A DNA stretch of 64,000 nt from Legionella bononiensis (GTDB lineage: Bacteria > Pseudomonadota > Gammaproteobacteria > Legionellales > Legionellaceae): assembly GCF_016786215.1 (NCBI RefSeq), contig NZ_JADOBG010000021.1, positions 62,001-126,000 on the forward strand, written 5' to 3'. The notes below the pieces were generated by a model. The model searched no databases. It was not told the DNA's origin and saw nothing but the letters and a program-made list of their open reading frames with translations. Below are positions 34,885 through 44,705 of the stretch, piece by piece (position 1 is the first letter of the stretch; every line of letters begins with the position of its first letter). The position numbers and the translations under genes were made by a program.

Positions 34885-37800
34885 TTACACCAAATCAGGC
34901 AGTACCTCCTTGACCTCTGTGTCAATAACCGATTCAGTTACATGATGATACGCATTGTTTGTTACCATCAGCGATTGAGCTGGAATTCCTGCCCATTGGG
35001 TGTTTTCTGGCAAACGCTCTCCCTTCATAACCAGAGATAAGCTTCCCAATGTTGAGTTTTCTTCCATCAAGGTATTATAAAGTACGATTGATCCAACTCC
35101 TATATTACAACCAGAGTTAATAGTCACATTGGACACTTTGAATATTCTGTCTTCATAAAGATGGGTCTGAATAATAGTATCCGTGTTAATGCAGACATCA
35201 TCGCCGATAGTAATTAAATCAAATTCAGAAAACTCGGCACTGTCTGTGAAAATCCGCTTACCTGCCTTGGTTCCTAAACAGCGGTGCACAATCAATGCGA
35301 AGGGTGTCCCCAAAATTTTGTTATTAAAGTGGGGGTTGATAAAATAGTTATAAGAATATTCAATTATATCGTTTTTCCAGATGAATACATCCCATATGGG
35401 CTTGGTTAATGATTTCAGTTTACCTAACATCGCCCATTTCAATCCAACCAAAACACCAATTAATCCTACTGTAATGAATAACTCAGCAAATGGTAATACT
35501 AAAGCGGCCATTTCCCATGAGTGTTTATTGATCATATAATCCAAAACATAAAGCATGTTAAATAAAACTATAAAGGAAAAAGTAGTTGGAATGATGATCC
35601 TGATAAATTCAATGACTAATCTGATTAAATACAATTTCCTTGGCGGACTATAAGTTTGTTGTTCAGAATATCCTGCGAAAGTTTCCCTTTTGGGTAAAAA
35701 TACCGCTGGAGAACCAAGCCAGGCAGTATTTGCCTCTGATGATTGGTTGCTTTCTGGAGGCAAAGAGAGGCAGCCTAATAATCCACCATCACCTATAGTT
35801 TTTCCTCCAGGCAACAAACTGACGTTACCAACAAACCCCTTTTTGCCTATATAAGATGGAGAGAAGGTAATATAGCCTTGGTGAACTGTGGGCCAGGCAA
35901 GAGCCACAGAACTTGCAGTAAATCCACCGTCTTCTATCGTCACTAAATCAGGAATAATATGCGGTGTCTCGCCCATTTCCACCCCTTTTCCAAGTTTGGC
36001 TCCCAGAAGGCGCAAAAACATGGGGAAATAAAGAGTATCTGCCATGACAAATATCTCGTCCTCATCCAGCATCTTCACCATAATCCAATGTCTCAGATAG
36101 TACATGCTCTTCAAGGAATAACTGCCGGGCTTAATTTTATTCAAGAGTATTTTTTTACAGAGAATAATGCACAAATAGTGCAAAAATAAAAAGAGTATGG
36201 TGCCCATGGGAACAGCAAAAAACATTGTGATAAAATAATGTCCTTCATCATAAAAATAGGTCATCAAAGAGATGCCGGGTATGATGCACATATAGTAAGC
36301 GACCATTACCAAAACTAAACCTAGATAGTGTAGAAGACCAAACACAGTGGAATCCAATAGGCTGTACTCCTCCACTTTGGCTTTTCTTTTTGTAATGTGA
36401 TCTTTAGGTAAACTCGCAGGCAGAGCCGGTGAACCTGAGTAATAAGCGCCTTGAGGGATCAAGCTGTTATCCGGAAGCATGGACATATCTTCCAAAACAG
36501 CATTATCTTCAATCACTGTATTTAATCCAAGCACCGCTCTGGAACCAATGTAACAGTTATCTTCGATCTTGATAGTGCCAATTTTTAACCACCCGTCTTC
36601 GACGATATATCCATTTAATTTGCTGTCACTCCCTAAGGATGAATTCTCACCAATTTCGAATAAATCGGGTGTTAAAATCTGCATGGTTCCAATGTAGCTG
36701 TTCTTGCCAATTTTTGCTCCCAGAACCTTATAATAAAGATTGATTAATGGAGAGCCAATTAAATACTTATTTAAATGAGTATTCTTTTGAAGTCGTTGAA
36801 CCAACCACCATCGATAGTAAAACCAGCCCCATAGGGGGTATATTCCTGGTTTTACACGTCCTAGCAAGAGCCATTTCATAGTCACTGTAATCGCTATCGA
36901 TATAAGTGGCATGGATAAAAATAGCCCTAAAAATGCAATTTGTGCTTCTCGGGAAATGAATGAATACTCCGAGGTTATCCAGGTGTAAGCCAAAATAATC
37001 GCTAATAACTGCCAAGCGCCTACCGCATATTGAAAAATACATCCGAAAAACTGACCTACTCCACAAAGATAATACTTCCATGCAGGTGCTCTGTATTTTT
37101 CTCTAGGCGGACTATTTTCTTGAATTTGCTCGTCTTTATTAGAATTACCAAAAATCAGAGCCAATTGTTTAATGGTTGGATGTTTATACAGATCCAAAAT
37201 GGAGATGTTTTTTAATTCGGGTATTTTTCGTAAATTAGATATGGTTTTTGCGGCAAGCAATGAGTGACCACCTAAATCATAGAAAAAATCTGCTGTTACA
37301 GAAAGAGAATTACACCCCAGGGCTTGTTCCCAAACAAAAGCTATTTTGCTTTCCAGCTCTGAGCCCGGTGCTTCATATACGGTGCTCGTTTTTTTGGGGG
37401 TTGGTTTGGGGAGTTCCTTTCTGTTCACTTTACCACTAGACAATAAAGGAAATGCTTCTAAAATCTCAATAAAAGCGGGAATCATATAATCTGGTAGTCT
37501 GCTTCGCAAAAAGGACTGGAATGCATCAAGGTTAAAGAGCTCTTTATTCTCTAACAACAAATAAGCTACCAAAGCAGGCTGGTCCAGTTTTTGCAAAGAA
37601 ACAACCGCTTGACTGATGCCATGATAATCTAGAATAACCGTTTCAATTTCGTTTAATTCGATACGAAATCCTCTTAGCTTCACTTGATCATCAATTCTTC
37701 CAGCAAATTGTAAATCTCCATTCGCCGTTTTTTTCGCCAAATCGCCGGTTCTGTATAAACGTTGATTGGGATTATTGGGATTGAAAACAAATTTTTCTGC

Positions 37801-38877
37801 AGTAGTTTCCGGTCTATTAACATATCCACGAGCCAATGCGGCGCCTCCGATACATAATTCACCTTCTTCACCATCTTTAACTTCTTGTAAATGTTCATCA
37901 ACAAGCAATACTTCATATCCTGGTAATGGTTGTCCAATCGTCACTTCGCTCTCTGGATGACATTCAAAATAGGTGGCGATAACTGTTGCCTCAGTTGGGC
38001 CATAGGTATTCATAATTCTCAAACCAGGTCTACTCCAACGTTTGACCAAACTGGCCGAGCACATTTCTCCGCCCAAAATTAATAATCGTAAATCAGGTAG
38101 TTGCCCTTCAAGAGTGGATAGCAGGGTGGGAACTGTTGAAAATACACTAACCTGGAGTTGTCGTAAAAAGGAAATTAAACCGACTCCAGAACGTACTTCT
38201 TTTTCAGTACAGGCAACTAAGGTAGCACCATTAGCAAAAGCCATCCACAACTCTTCCAATGAGGCATCAAACGCCAGGGAAAATCCTTGATAGACTCTGT
38301 CTTTATCCGTCATATCGTACAGCTTGCTTGCAACTGAAACATAATGACAAATACTGCTATGTGGTATTTCTACACCTTTAGGTTTACCTGTAGATCCGGA
38401 AGTATAAATGATATAACAGAGGTTATTTTCATCAGTTTCGTGTTCATCAATTGTTAGACGAGTGCTTGGTTGCTGTGACAGCTGATGGCCGATTTGATCC
38501 AATATCAGTACAGTTGGCCAGTTTAATGTCTTTTGGTTGAATTGATTCGATGAAGTCAGTACTGCATCAAATGGAAGATCTGAAAAAATATAATTGATGC
38601 GCTCTTCTGGATAATCAATTTCAATAGGCACATAAGCCGCTCCTGATTTTAATACTGCTAAAATGGCTATATAACATTCTATTGATCGTTCTAAAAGTAT
38701 ACCAACAATACTTCCATTTTTTATTTGGTTTTGAGCTAAATAATGAGCAAGTTGATTGGTTCGTTCTTCTAATTCTTGATAAGAAATTAAGGCATCATCA
38801 CAAATTAAAGCGATGTTGCTTGGATAAATTTCGACTGATTTCTCAAAATAATGATGAAGCTGCCTACATTTTTCCAT
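34885..38877 (-). CDS. Pls/PosA-type non-ribosomal peptide synthetase
   Basis: This 1330-residue protein has the layout of epsilon-poly-lysine-type synthetases. An adenylation domain spans about 1-490 (YTSGSTGKPKG at 159-168, NTYGPTEATV near 290, YRTGDL near 375, catalytic Lys483 in SGKVNRKELP). A carrier domain follows, with Ser539 in DLGGHSLLAAK. From about 605 on come several pairs of membrane helices alternating with left-handed-beta-helix (hexapeptide) segments such as KIGKNSYIG and YIGSRAVLGLNTVIEDNAVL. There is no condensation or thioesterase domain, as in Pls. FDASLEELW keeps the Asp that binds an amino acid's amino group. It probably makes a short homo-poly-amino acid at the membrane; the monomer is not predictable. 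AAAGGA precedes the start. Confidence 0.88.
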   Translation of the reverse strand: MEKCRQLHHYFEKSVEIYPSNIALICDDALISYQELEERTNQLAHYLAQNQIKNGSIVGILLERSIECYIAILAVLKSGAAYVPIEIDYPEERINYIFSDLPFDAVLTSSNQFNQKTLNWPTVLILDQIGHQLSQQPSTRLTIDEHETDENNLCYIIYTSGSTGKPKGVEIPHSSICHYVSVASKLYDMTDKDRVYQGFSLAFDASLEELWMAFANGATLVACTEKEVRSGVGLISFLRQLQVSVFSTVPTLLSTLEGQLPDLRLLILGGEMCSASLVKRWSRPGLRIMNTYGPTEATVIATYFECHPESEVTIGQPLPGYEVLLVDEHLQEVKDGEEGELCIGGAALARGYVNRPETTAEKFVFNPNNPNQRLYRTGDLAKKTANGDLQFAGRIDDQVKLRGFRIELNEIETVILDYHGISQAVVSLQKLDQPALVAYLLLENKELFNLDAFQSFLRSRLPDYMIPAFIEILEAFPLLSSGKVNRKELPKPTPKKTSTVYEAPGSELESKIAFVWEQALGCNSLSVTADFFYDLGGHSLLAAKTISNLRKIPELKNISILDLYKHPTIKQLALIFGNSNKDEQIQENSPPREKYRAPAWKYYLCGVGQFFGCIFQYAVGAWQLLAIILAYTWITSEYSFISREAQIAFLGLFLSMPLISIAITVTMKWLLLGRVKPGIYPLWGWFYYRWWLVQRLQKNTHLNKYLIGSPLINLYYKVLGAKIGKNSYIGTMQILTPDLFEIGENSSLGSDSKLNGYIVEDGWLKIGTIKIEDNCYIGSRAVLGLNTVIEDNAVLEDMSMLPDNSLIPQGAYYSGSPALPASLPKDHITKRKAKVEEYSLLDSTVFGLLHYLGLVLVMVAYYMCIIPGISLMTYFYDEGHYFITMFFAVPMGTILFLFLHYLCIILCKKILLNKIKPGSYSLKSMYYLRHWIMVKMLDEDEIFVMADTLYFPMFLRLLGAKLGKGVEMGETPHIIPDLVTIEDGGFTASSVALAWPTVHQGYITFSPSYIGKKGFVGNVSLLPGGKTIGDGGLLGCLSLPPESNQSSEANTAWLGSPAVFLPKRETFAGYSEQQTYSPPRKLYLIRLVIEFIRIIIPTTFSFIVLFNMLYVLDYMINKHSWEMAALVLPFAELFITVGLIGVLVGLKWAMLGKLKSLTKPIWDVFIWKNDIIEYSYNYFINPHFNNKILGTPFALIVHRCLGTKAGKRIFTDSAEFSEFDLITIGDDVCINTDTIIQTHLYEDRIFKVSNVTINSGCNIGVGSIVLYNTLMEENSTLGSLSLVMKGERLPENTQWAGIPAQSLMVTNNAYHHVTESVIDTEVKEVLPDLV

Positions 38878-39252
38878 TTTTAAGTCCTTTTATTGGTATA
38901 TTTCTACACTTCAGCTGTGTAAATAAATCAAGTAATTGATTTATAGTAAAAGATCTAAATAATAGGTGGCAATAGACAAATAAGCAATCGAGATTATTTA
39001 ATAAAGAGTCCTGCCTTTAAGTGATTAATAAATGGGAATAGTTAACAATTTAGGGGCTATTGAGCATTTCTCCTTTACTTTAGGGGAGGGCTGGACAATT
39101 AACACGGAACTTTTTATTGAAACCTTTGAGCATGATGTAATAACAAATGAATAAACAGTAAAATCATTATTAATCATAAATTTGGCTTGGATATGGTGAA
39201 TAAATAAATTATTCTTGCTGTTCATGTTCATAAAGCCAGAAGTATTAATTTA
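38878..39252. other. Divergent intergenic region
   Basis: About 375 AT-rich bases separate the NRPS gene (minus) from the outer-membrane protein gene (plus). Open frames here are short and have no ribosome-binding site. The promoters of both genes must be inside, but no strong sigma-70 match was found. Confidence 0.4.
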
Positions 39253-40980
39253 ATGAATAAAATGAGTATGAATCGCCTGTTACATTTTAAAAACCGGATG
39301 TTGTTTGTATTCGTTTTATTGATAAACGCAAGCAATGCTTCAGCTACTAATTTAACCCCCGAGCAAATTGATGCGTTGATAGAAGAAACACGCTCTTTAA
39401 GAAATGAGGTTGTGCAATTAAGGCGACAACTTTATGAACATACAAATACTCATAAAAAGACACAAACCCATAAAGGTACAATTAAGGCAAGACAGACATT
39501 AGATACTGTTTTAAAAAAATCATCAAATAACAAAAAGACTTCTACGAAGCAACAAGCAAAAACCCGTACTTTAAATGCACCAAACCATCAAGGTACTACC
39601 AAGAATATAATTCTCTCAAAATCGGATAGTTCTTCAAACCCGAATGCGAATAAGTCTAATTCGTCAGGGCACACTGATAATGCAGTGAAACAAAACCATA
39701 ATGTATTAACCCTTGGAGGAATACCCGTCGTTATTTCACCCTATTTAGGCTCACCCTCAGCTTATGATGGTTCTGATTTGCTCACCAACATATCGCAACA
39801 AAATGGAGATTTGCTCGCCCTACAATATCGACAAGAGATTGAAAATGCTTTTTCGGACGCCAAGGCTAAGGCATCTGAATATTATCTCGTTTTAAGTGGT
39901 TCTTTAGGTGCTCAAATTTATAATACCAGGCCTTATATAGGTCCGCCTACAAATGATATTGATCTGACCACTGCAAACATCACCGCATTAGCCGGTATGG
40001 GTTCATGGGTGACTGGTTTTTTTAGTTTTGATTACGATAATCAGCCGCCAGATGGATTGACTCCCCCTCAAATTGGTCCCAGAGCAGCAAATTCAAGAGT
40101 ATATCTGGAACAAGGGTATTTAAGTATTGGTAATCTGAATAAATCCGATTGGTATGGATCGATTGGACAAATGTACCTCCCTTTTGGTCAATATAATGGC
40201 TTTATGATTAACAGCCCATTAACTTCCTCACTTTTTTCAACTATTGAGCGTCCTATATTGCTCGGTTATACCCATAGTACCGACAAAGCAGAACTTGATT
40301 TAGATGCTTATGGCTACCAAGGGGAAACGGTGACCTCTGTAATAGGTAACAACACAATTAATGAGTGGGGTTTAAGTGCCCAATACACGCTCACTGAAAG
40401 TAATTGGAATGGGGGTATAGGAATTGGTTATATTTCCAATATTGCAGATGCAGAGGGAATGCAATTAAACAGTCAAGACTCTCAATTTTGTACGGTTTTT
40501 GGCGGATTTGCTTATCCTTGCGGTAAAGGCAACATATTAAAACATAAGGTTCCTGGATTCGATCTTAATGCCAGTTATTCAATAAATGCATACAGTTTTG
40601 TTGCTGAATATCTAACGGCAACAACAGCTTTTGCGGTAGAAGATTTGTCCTATAATCGTCATGGAGCAAAACCACAGGCTTTCGATATTGAAGCAGCATA
40701 TTCATTTACACTATTCAACAAACCGAGCAGTATTGCTATAGGTTATACCTTAACTAGAGAATCCTTGGCTTTCTTATTACCTGCTCGGGAATACTCTTTT
40801 TCCTTGAATACTTCATTATGGCGCAATACAACTGAGAGTTTAGGCTTTCAGCATGATGTAAATTATGGTATCGATGATTTTGCAACGGGACAATTACTCC
40901 CTGTTTTTTATACAGCAAGTCGAGCCAACTTAGGTAAAACCAGTGATACGGTATTATTTGCAATTAATGCGAGCTTTTAA
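39253..40980 (+). CDS. Legionella-type outer membrane protein (DUF3573-like)
   Basis: The 575-residue protein has a signal peptide (cleavage after NASNASA), then a short coiled coil (TPEQIDALIEETRSLRNEVV), a Lys/Asn/Ser-rich linker to about residue 150, and a C-terminal domain of alternating strands that ends in LFAINASF, a typical beta-barrel ending with phenylalanine. Segments such as GMGSWVTGFFSFDYDN and YGSIGQMYLPFGQYNGFM recall the DUF3573 outer membrane proteins common in Legionella. It is probably a porin-like surface protein of unknown substrate. The first of three closely spaced ATGs was taken. Confidence 0.75.
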   Translation: MNKMSMNRLLHFKNRMLFVFVLLINASNASATNLTPEQIDALIEETRSLRNEVVQLRRQLYEHTNTHKKTQTHKGTIKARQTLDTVLKKSSNNKKTSTKQQAKTRTLNAPNHQGTTKNIILSKSDSSSNPNANKSNSSGHTDNAVKQNHNVLTLGGIPVVISPYLGSPSAYDGSDLLTNISQQNGDLLALQYRQEIENAFSDAKAKASEYYLVLSGSLGAQIYNTRPYIGPPTNDIDLTTANITALAGMGSWVTGFFSFDYDNQPPDGLTPPQIGPRAANSRVYLEQGYLSIGNLNKSDWYGSIGQMYLPFGQYNGFMINSPLTSSLFSTIERPILLGYTHSTDKAELDLDAYGYQGETVTSVIGNNTINEWGLSAQYTLTESNWNGGIGIGYISNIADAEGMQLNSQDSQFCTVFGGFAYPCGKGNILKHKVPGFDLNASYSINAYSFVAEYLTATTAFAVEDLSYNRHGAKPQAFDIEAAYSFTLFNKPSSIAIGYTLTRESLAFLLPAREYSFSLNTSLWRNTTESLGFQHDVNYGIDDFATGQLLPVFYTASRANLGKTSDTVLFAINASF

Positions 40981-41186
40981 TGATTTCTTAGAATTAGTGT
41001 CATGTTGGTCTTGTGACGTGTTTCGGGTTGGTTTAGGTGAATTATCATATCTTGTAGAGAGCATAAATTTTGTCGTTTGAGCTTGATTTCTTTATGTAAA
41101 GCTCGTTTTTGATGTACAGTGAGCTATAGTGTAGGAGTGACTTGCAGATTCCAGGATATTTTAATCGTGCTGAAGGAGTTTTTTCG

Positions 41187-41408
41187 ATGGTAAATCAGAA
41201 GGTATTGCTATTATTTTGTACTTTAGGATTTCTTGTTTCGTGCACCCCTTTGACAGGAGTAACACCAAGCGCGGCTTCAGGATCTACCCAAGCAACCGAC
41301 AACCAATTATCGTCCAATAGTTCTATTAGATTAAAGACGGGAAAAAAATTTACTAAATATCGTGCGGCACAAAGAAGAGCTGTACACAGAGCACATGGCC
41401 AGCATTAA
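41187..41408 (+). CDS. Small lipoprotein of unknown function
   Basis: This 73-residue protein has a lipoprotein signal peptide with the lipobox LVSC (MVNQKVLLLFCTLGFLVSC). The mature part is short, Ser/Thr-rich and then strongly basic, ending RAAQRRAVHRAHGQH. AAGGAG lies 8 bases before the ATG at 41187, so the upstream TTG-initiated frame from 41142 is not needed. No family is known. Confidence 0.72.
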   Translation: MVNQKVLLLFCTLGFLVSCTPLTGVTPSAASGSTQATDNQLSSNSSIRLKTGKKFTKYRAAQRRAVHRAHGQH

Positions 41409-41525
41409 TTTGACCAGGTATTTTTTTGAGGCTTATTTATATTGGCTTTCACTGGTAGAAATTTAATATTGAAAGCTGATAAGCTACAATCGTCTTGGTC
41501 TAATCCATTGTAATGAAACGGCACT

Positions 41526-42119
41526 ATGCTTAATGATCCCTTGGTTTTAAAAAATCTCATTGGCCAGACCATTCATCTTGAATTATTGGATAATATTCAT
41601 TATGAATCTTTGCGTATGGCGGCAAATGATGAACGAATTTGGACCTATATGCCTATGAAGGCTCATAATGAGTATTTTGATGATTGGTTTCATGAGAGTT
41701 TAACCAAACACAAAAAGGGACTTCAGATTACCTATGCTATTCGATGTATCAGTGATGGTCAGGTTGTTGGTTGTCGTTCTTATTATGATATAGACATACA
41801 GCACAGGCGTTTGGAAGTTGGCTACGGTTGGTTTACTCCCAATGTTTGGGGGAGGAAAATCAGTCTTGAGTGTATGTGGTTATTATTTCGTCAGGCAATT
41901 GAAGATTGGCACTTTAATCGTATTCAAATCGCTACAGATCCCAATAATGAGCGCTCCTACAACAATCTGAAAAAATTGGGCGCCAGAGAAGAGGGAGTGC
42001 TTCGTGAGCACATGATTCATCATAATGGAGCCGTTACTGATACGGTTATTTTTAGTATTTTATCCAGCGAGTGGCCAGATATAAAAGAGGGAATTTTAAG
42101 GCGACTCGAACAGCAGTAA
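41526..42119 (+). CDS. GNAT-family N-acetyltransferase (RimJ/RimL type)
   Basis: The protein has 197 residues and the GNAT fold of the RimJ/RimL group. It includes GQTIHLELLDNIHYESLR at the start, then RRLEVGYGWFTPNVWGRKIS as the acetyl-CoA-binding strand region and NRIQIATDPNNERSYNNLKKLGAREEGVLREHM, which is highly typical. Members acetylate the N-termini of ribosomal proteins or small molecules; the substrate is unknown. It is a lone gene converging with the malonate decarboxylase operon. Confidence 0.88.
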   Translation: MLNDPLVLKNLIGQTIHLELLDNIHYESLRMAANDERIWTYMPMKAHNEYFDDWFHESLTKHKKGLQITYAIRCISDGQVVGCRSYYDIDIQHRRLEVGYGWFTPNVWGRKISLECMWLLFRQAIEDWHFNRIQIATDPNNERSYNNLKKLGAREEGVLREHMIHHNGAVTDTVIFSILSSEWPDIKEGILRRLEQQ

Positions 42120-42287
42120 TGGTTCTGCTCCGTAGAGCACTTTATGATGTCAGCAGTATGAACGACTATCAACCGAGGTTCCTTTAAATCAACAAACTGC
42201 CGTTGCAGGTAGATCTTAATTAAGGGTAAAAGTTAATCTGAGGAACAAATGGAGAAATAGAGTTTATTGTCAATTAGATGCTTAACA

Positions 42288-43226
42288 TCATTCACTCTCT
42301 TTTTTTATAAAATGACAGAGGCCGTTTATTGTTGCGAAATCATCAAGGCTGTAAGCACGAGATTGAGCGTTTTCGGCAAGATACATTGTTTTTAATGAGC
42401 TTCCTGCTCCCAACTCCAGGAAGATGTCGACTCCATATTCTGGCACTAACTTGATGACTTTGTTCCAATGCAGTGTTTGCGATAGTTCTTTAGCGAGTAT
42501 CGAAATCATTTCTTCTGATGAAGAAATAATTTCGTTTGTTAATGAATTCAGTATGGGAATGTGCATCACGTTATGTTGATAAAGTTTCATGAAATTAAAA
42601 AAAGCGTCTGTTGCTTTAATCAGTAAGGGCGTATGTGAAGGTAAATTCACTGCCAATCGTTTGGTTGTGCGAACTCCTAGCGATTTTGCTTCATTAACTA
42701 GTAATTCCAAATGAGTTGCAGGACCACCAAATATATAATGATCGTCTGTATTAATGATGGCAATGGGGCAGTTAAACTGTGTAGAGAGACGCTGAGCAAT
42801 ATTCAGGTCTATGTTTCCTTTCAATGCAGCCAACCCACAGGGTTCTCCTGCTGCAACTTCAATTGTCGCTTGTTGCATCAGTTCTGCTCTTTTATAAGCA
42901 AGAGAGCATAATTCTTTAATACTTAATTTGGCGCTGGCAGTAAATGCAGATAATTCCCCCAGGCTATATCCGCAAAGAAGTTGAGGACTTAAACCCGTTT
43001 TCTGGATGAGCGCCTGGTACGAACCAACGCTCAGGAGAGTTAAAAAAAGTTGAGAATATATTGTGTCATGGCAATACTGCTCGACAATTTTATTATCCAG
43101 AAGTTCCAGTCCAATCTGTTGCGATGCATCATTTAACCATTGTCTGCCAAAATCATCTTCTGATAGAATTTTAAACATATTGGCATTCTGTAAACCTTGC
43201 CCTGAGAAAGCGATTATTAATGACAT
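42288..43226 (-). CDS. mdcH: Malonyl-CoA:ACP acyltransferase MdcH
   Basis: This FabD-like transferase of 312 residues loads malonate from malonyl-CoA on the ACP subunit to start the malonate decarboxylase cycle. The start MSLIIAFSGQGLQN and the nucleophile elbow GYSLGELSAF (Ser about 95) are typical, and the catalytic His is in LPSHTPLL. It is the last gene of the operon and overlaps the end of mdcB by 10 bases. Its place beside mdcB and mdcG separates it from the housekeeping fabD. Confidence 0.88.
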   Translation of the reverse strand: MSLIIAFSGQGLQNANMFKILSEDDFGRQWLNDASQQIGLELLDNKIVEQYCHDTIYSQLFLTLLSVGSYQALIQKTGLSPQLLCGYSLGELSAFTASAKLSIKELCSLAYKRAELMQQATIEVAAGEPCGLAALKGNIDLNIAQRLSTQFNCPIAIINTDDHYIFGGPATHLELLVNEAKSLGVRTTKRLAVNLPSHTPLLIKATDAFFNFMKLYQHNVMHIPILNSLTNEIISSSEEMISILAKELSQTLHWNKVIKLVPEYGVDIFLELGAGSSLKTMYLAENAQSRAYSLDDFATINGLCHFIKKESE

Positions 43227-44080
43227 AAAAGAGGCTCACAAAACAGTTGGCTAATAAATAATAAGACACTGATCAAATCAGCAACACCACCCGGGCTGAT
43301 TCCTTCCCTGGAAAAAAGTGCATGTGTTTTTAATGCTTCTTGCAGACGTCTATTAATGCACTCAATATCTAACAACTCCTGTGCTTTCATTTTTGCAAAA
43401 TTCAGACCATCCATACCCTTTCTGAAGAGCACATTGGTATCATCAATTTTAGTTAAAAGTACCAGATAAGCAAATAAACAACAGTGATCCAGGGATTGGG
43501 TCCTGGTAAAAAGAGCAGTAAAAGAGGAGCATAATTCGAATAGGAGCTCATAACCATTGATGGCCATTTGTCTTGCATCTACAATAGAATATTTGCTTCG
43601 AACTAATGCGCCATTACTGTTATGGTTGCGGTGTTCTTGTAAATTGTTTCTCCAGTCTTTGATGAGTTGATCATAAAGATCCGTTTGGTTAAATGCCGTC
43701 TTTTCTTTACTTATTCGGGCTGCTGAAACACATAAAATACCAAGAGCAAAAATTGCACCGCGATGGGTATTAATTCCATTTGTTGCTTTCATCATTAGGC
43801 TTTCTGCATTAAGTGCCGTCTGCCGTAATTCAGCAAATGTTCTATTTTCAAGTCCTTGCCGAGTAATAAAATAAAAATAATGGCGTAAGGTAAACAGGCT
43901 GCGATAAAAGGTTTCACCATTCATATCAAGATGAGCGCCAGAATCAATAAAACTAACCAGACCTGGCTTGGGATAGGCTTTAATTTCAAAATACAGGGAA
44001 CGAACCGCTATTTTAGCCATTCGGTGCGCAATTTTATGGTTAGAGTCTGGATAAACTGGGATACTGTTCATAAAGTTCAT
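43217..44080 (-). CDS. mdcB: Triphosphoribosyl-dephospho-CoA synthase MdcB
   Basis: MdcB (CitG family) makes the 2'-(5''-triphosphoribosyl)-3'-dephospho-CoA precursor of the prosthetic group of malonate decarboxylase, from ATP and dephospho-CoA. The 287 residues include KPGLVSFIDSGAHLDM, NGINTHRGAIFALGIL and the closing GGVADLISVLLFI, all typical. A second ATG at 44071 is possible. The start overlaps the end of mdcG by 41 bases. Confidence 0.9.
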   Translation of the reverse strand: MNFMNSIPVYPDSNHKIAHRMAKIAVRSLYFEIKAYPKPGLVSFIDSGAHLDMNGETFYRSLFTLRHYFYFITRQGLENRTFAELRQTALNAESLMMKATNGINTHRGAIFALGILCVSAARISKEKTAFNQTDLYDQLIKDWRNNLQEHRNHNSNGALVRSKYSIVDARQMAINGYELLFELCSSFTALFTRTQSLDHCCLFAYLVLLTKIDDTNVLFRKGMDGLNFAKMKAQELLDIECINRRLQEALKTHALFSREGISPGGVADLISVLLFISQLFCEPLLCH

Positions 44081-44705
44081 GTCGTGTGATCAATCCGATG
44101 TCTTTAGAATTTTTAAACAAAAATTGATTTGCAGAAGAATTCATTAGTTCATTGAAGGCAATATCACCTATATCATGAAATCGTACTTCTCCATCGATAT
44201 GAACTCCGAAAATCTGTGCAAAATGGGTTATTTTTCGATTCAGTTCTGGTAGAGAAAAGTTGTCGTAATCAATGAGCAAGTCCAAATCTGAATGTTTATT
44301 GACAAAAGGTTGGTTTGAAAGATATTCGAACAGATAGGAGCCGTATACAGAGGTGGATTGAAGATCTGATTGGTCCAGTTGGGAATATCTGTTTTTTGAG
44401 GGTTGCTCCAACTTTTTGTACCAATAATCGCTCATCTCAGAGAGGGTTGGCAAATTATGAATTGTAATGAGATCATTTTTGTTCAAGGTAATACTGGCAC
44501 GATACTTTTTATTTCCAAGAAGCAGTGACAAACCTGCATGAACTTCTAACTCATCATTTATTAATTGTCTTGTATAGATACAAGGTAACCCTTTATTAAG
44601 CCATGAAGCTACTGAACCTATAATTTCTTGATTGTTCTCATGGCTCGAATTAATTTTAAATGAAGCGTTAGGAGTAACATAGATAAGTTGATGCCGTTGA
44701 TTCAT
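44040..44705 (-). CDS. mdcG: Phosphoribosyl-dephospho-CoA transferase MdcG
   Basis: MdcG attaches the phosphoribosyl-dephospho-CoA group to the serine of the ACP subunit. The 221-residue protein has a nucleotidyltransferase core: GSYLFEYLS followed by KHSDLDLLIDYD, with the acidic DLD metal site. The start overlaps the mdcE stop by the ATGA arrangement. Confidence 0.88.
   Translation of the reverse strand: MNQRHQLIYVTPNASFKINSSHENNQEIIGSVASWLNKGLPCIYTRQLINDELEVHAGLSLLLGNKKYRASITLNKNDLITIHNLPTLSEMSDYWYKKLEQPSKNRYSQLDQSDLQSTSVYGSYLFEYLSNQPFVNKHSDLDLLIDYDNFSLPELNRKITHFAQIFGVHIDGEVRFHDIGDIAFNELMNSSANQFLFKNSKDIGLITRHELYEQYPSLSRL

Noticed and set aside
39025-39231. 68-codon minus-strand gene upstream of the outer-membrane protein gene
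   Set aside because: No ribosome-binding site or recognisable motif; treated as intergenic.
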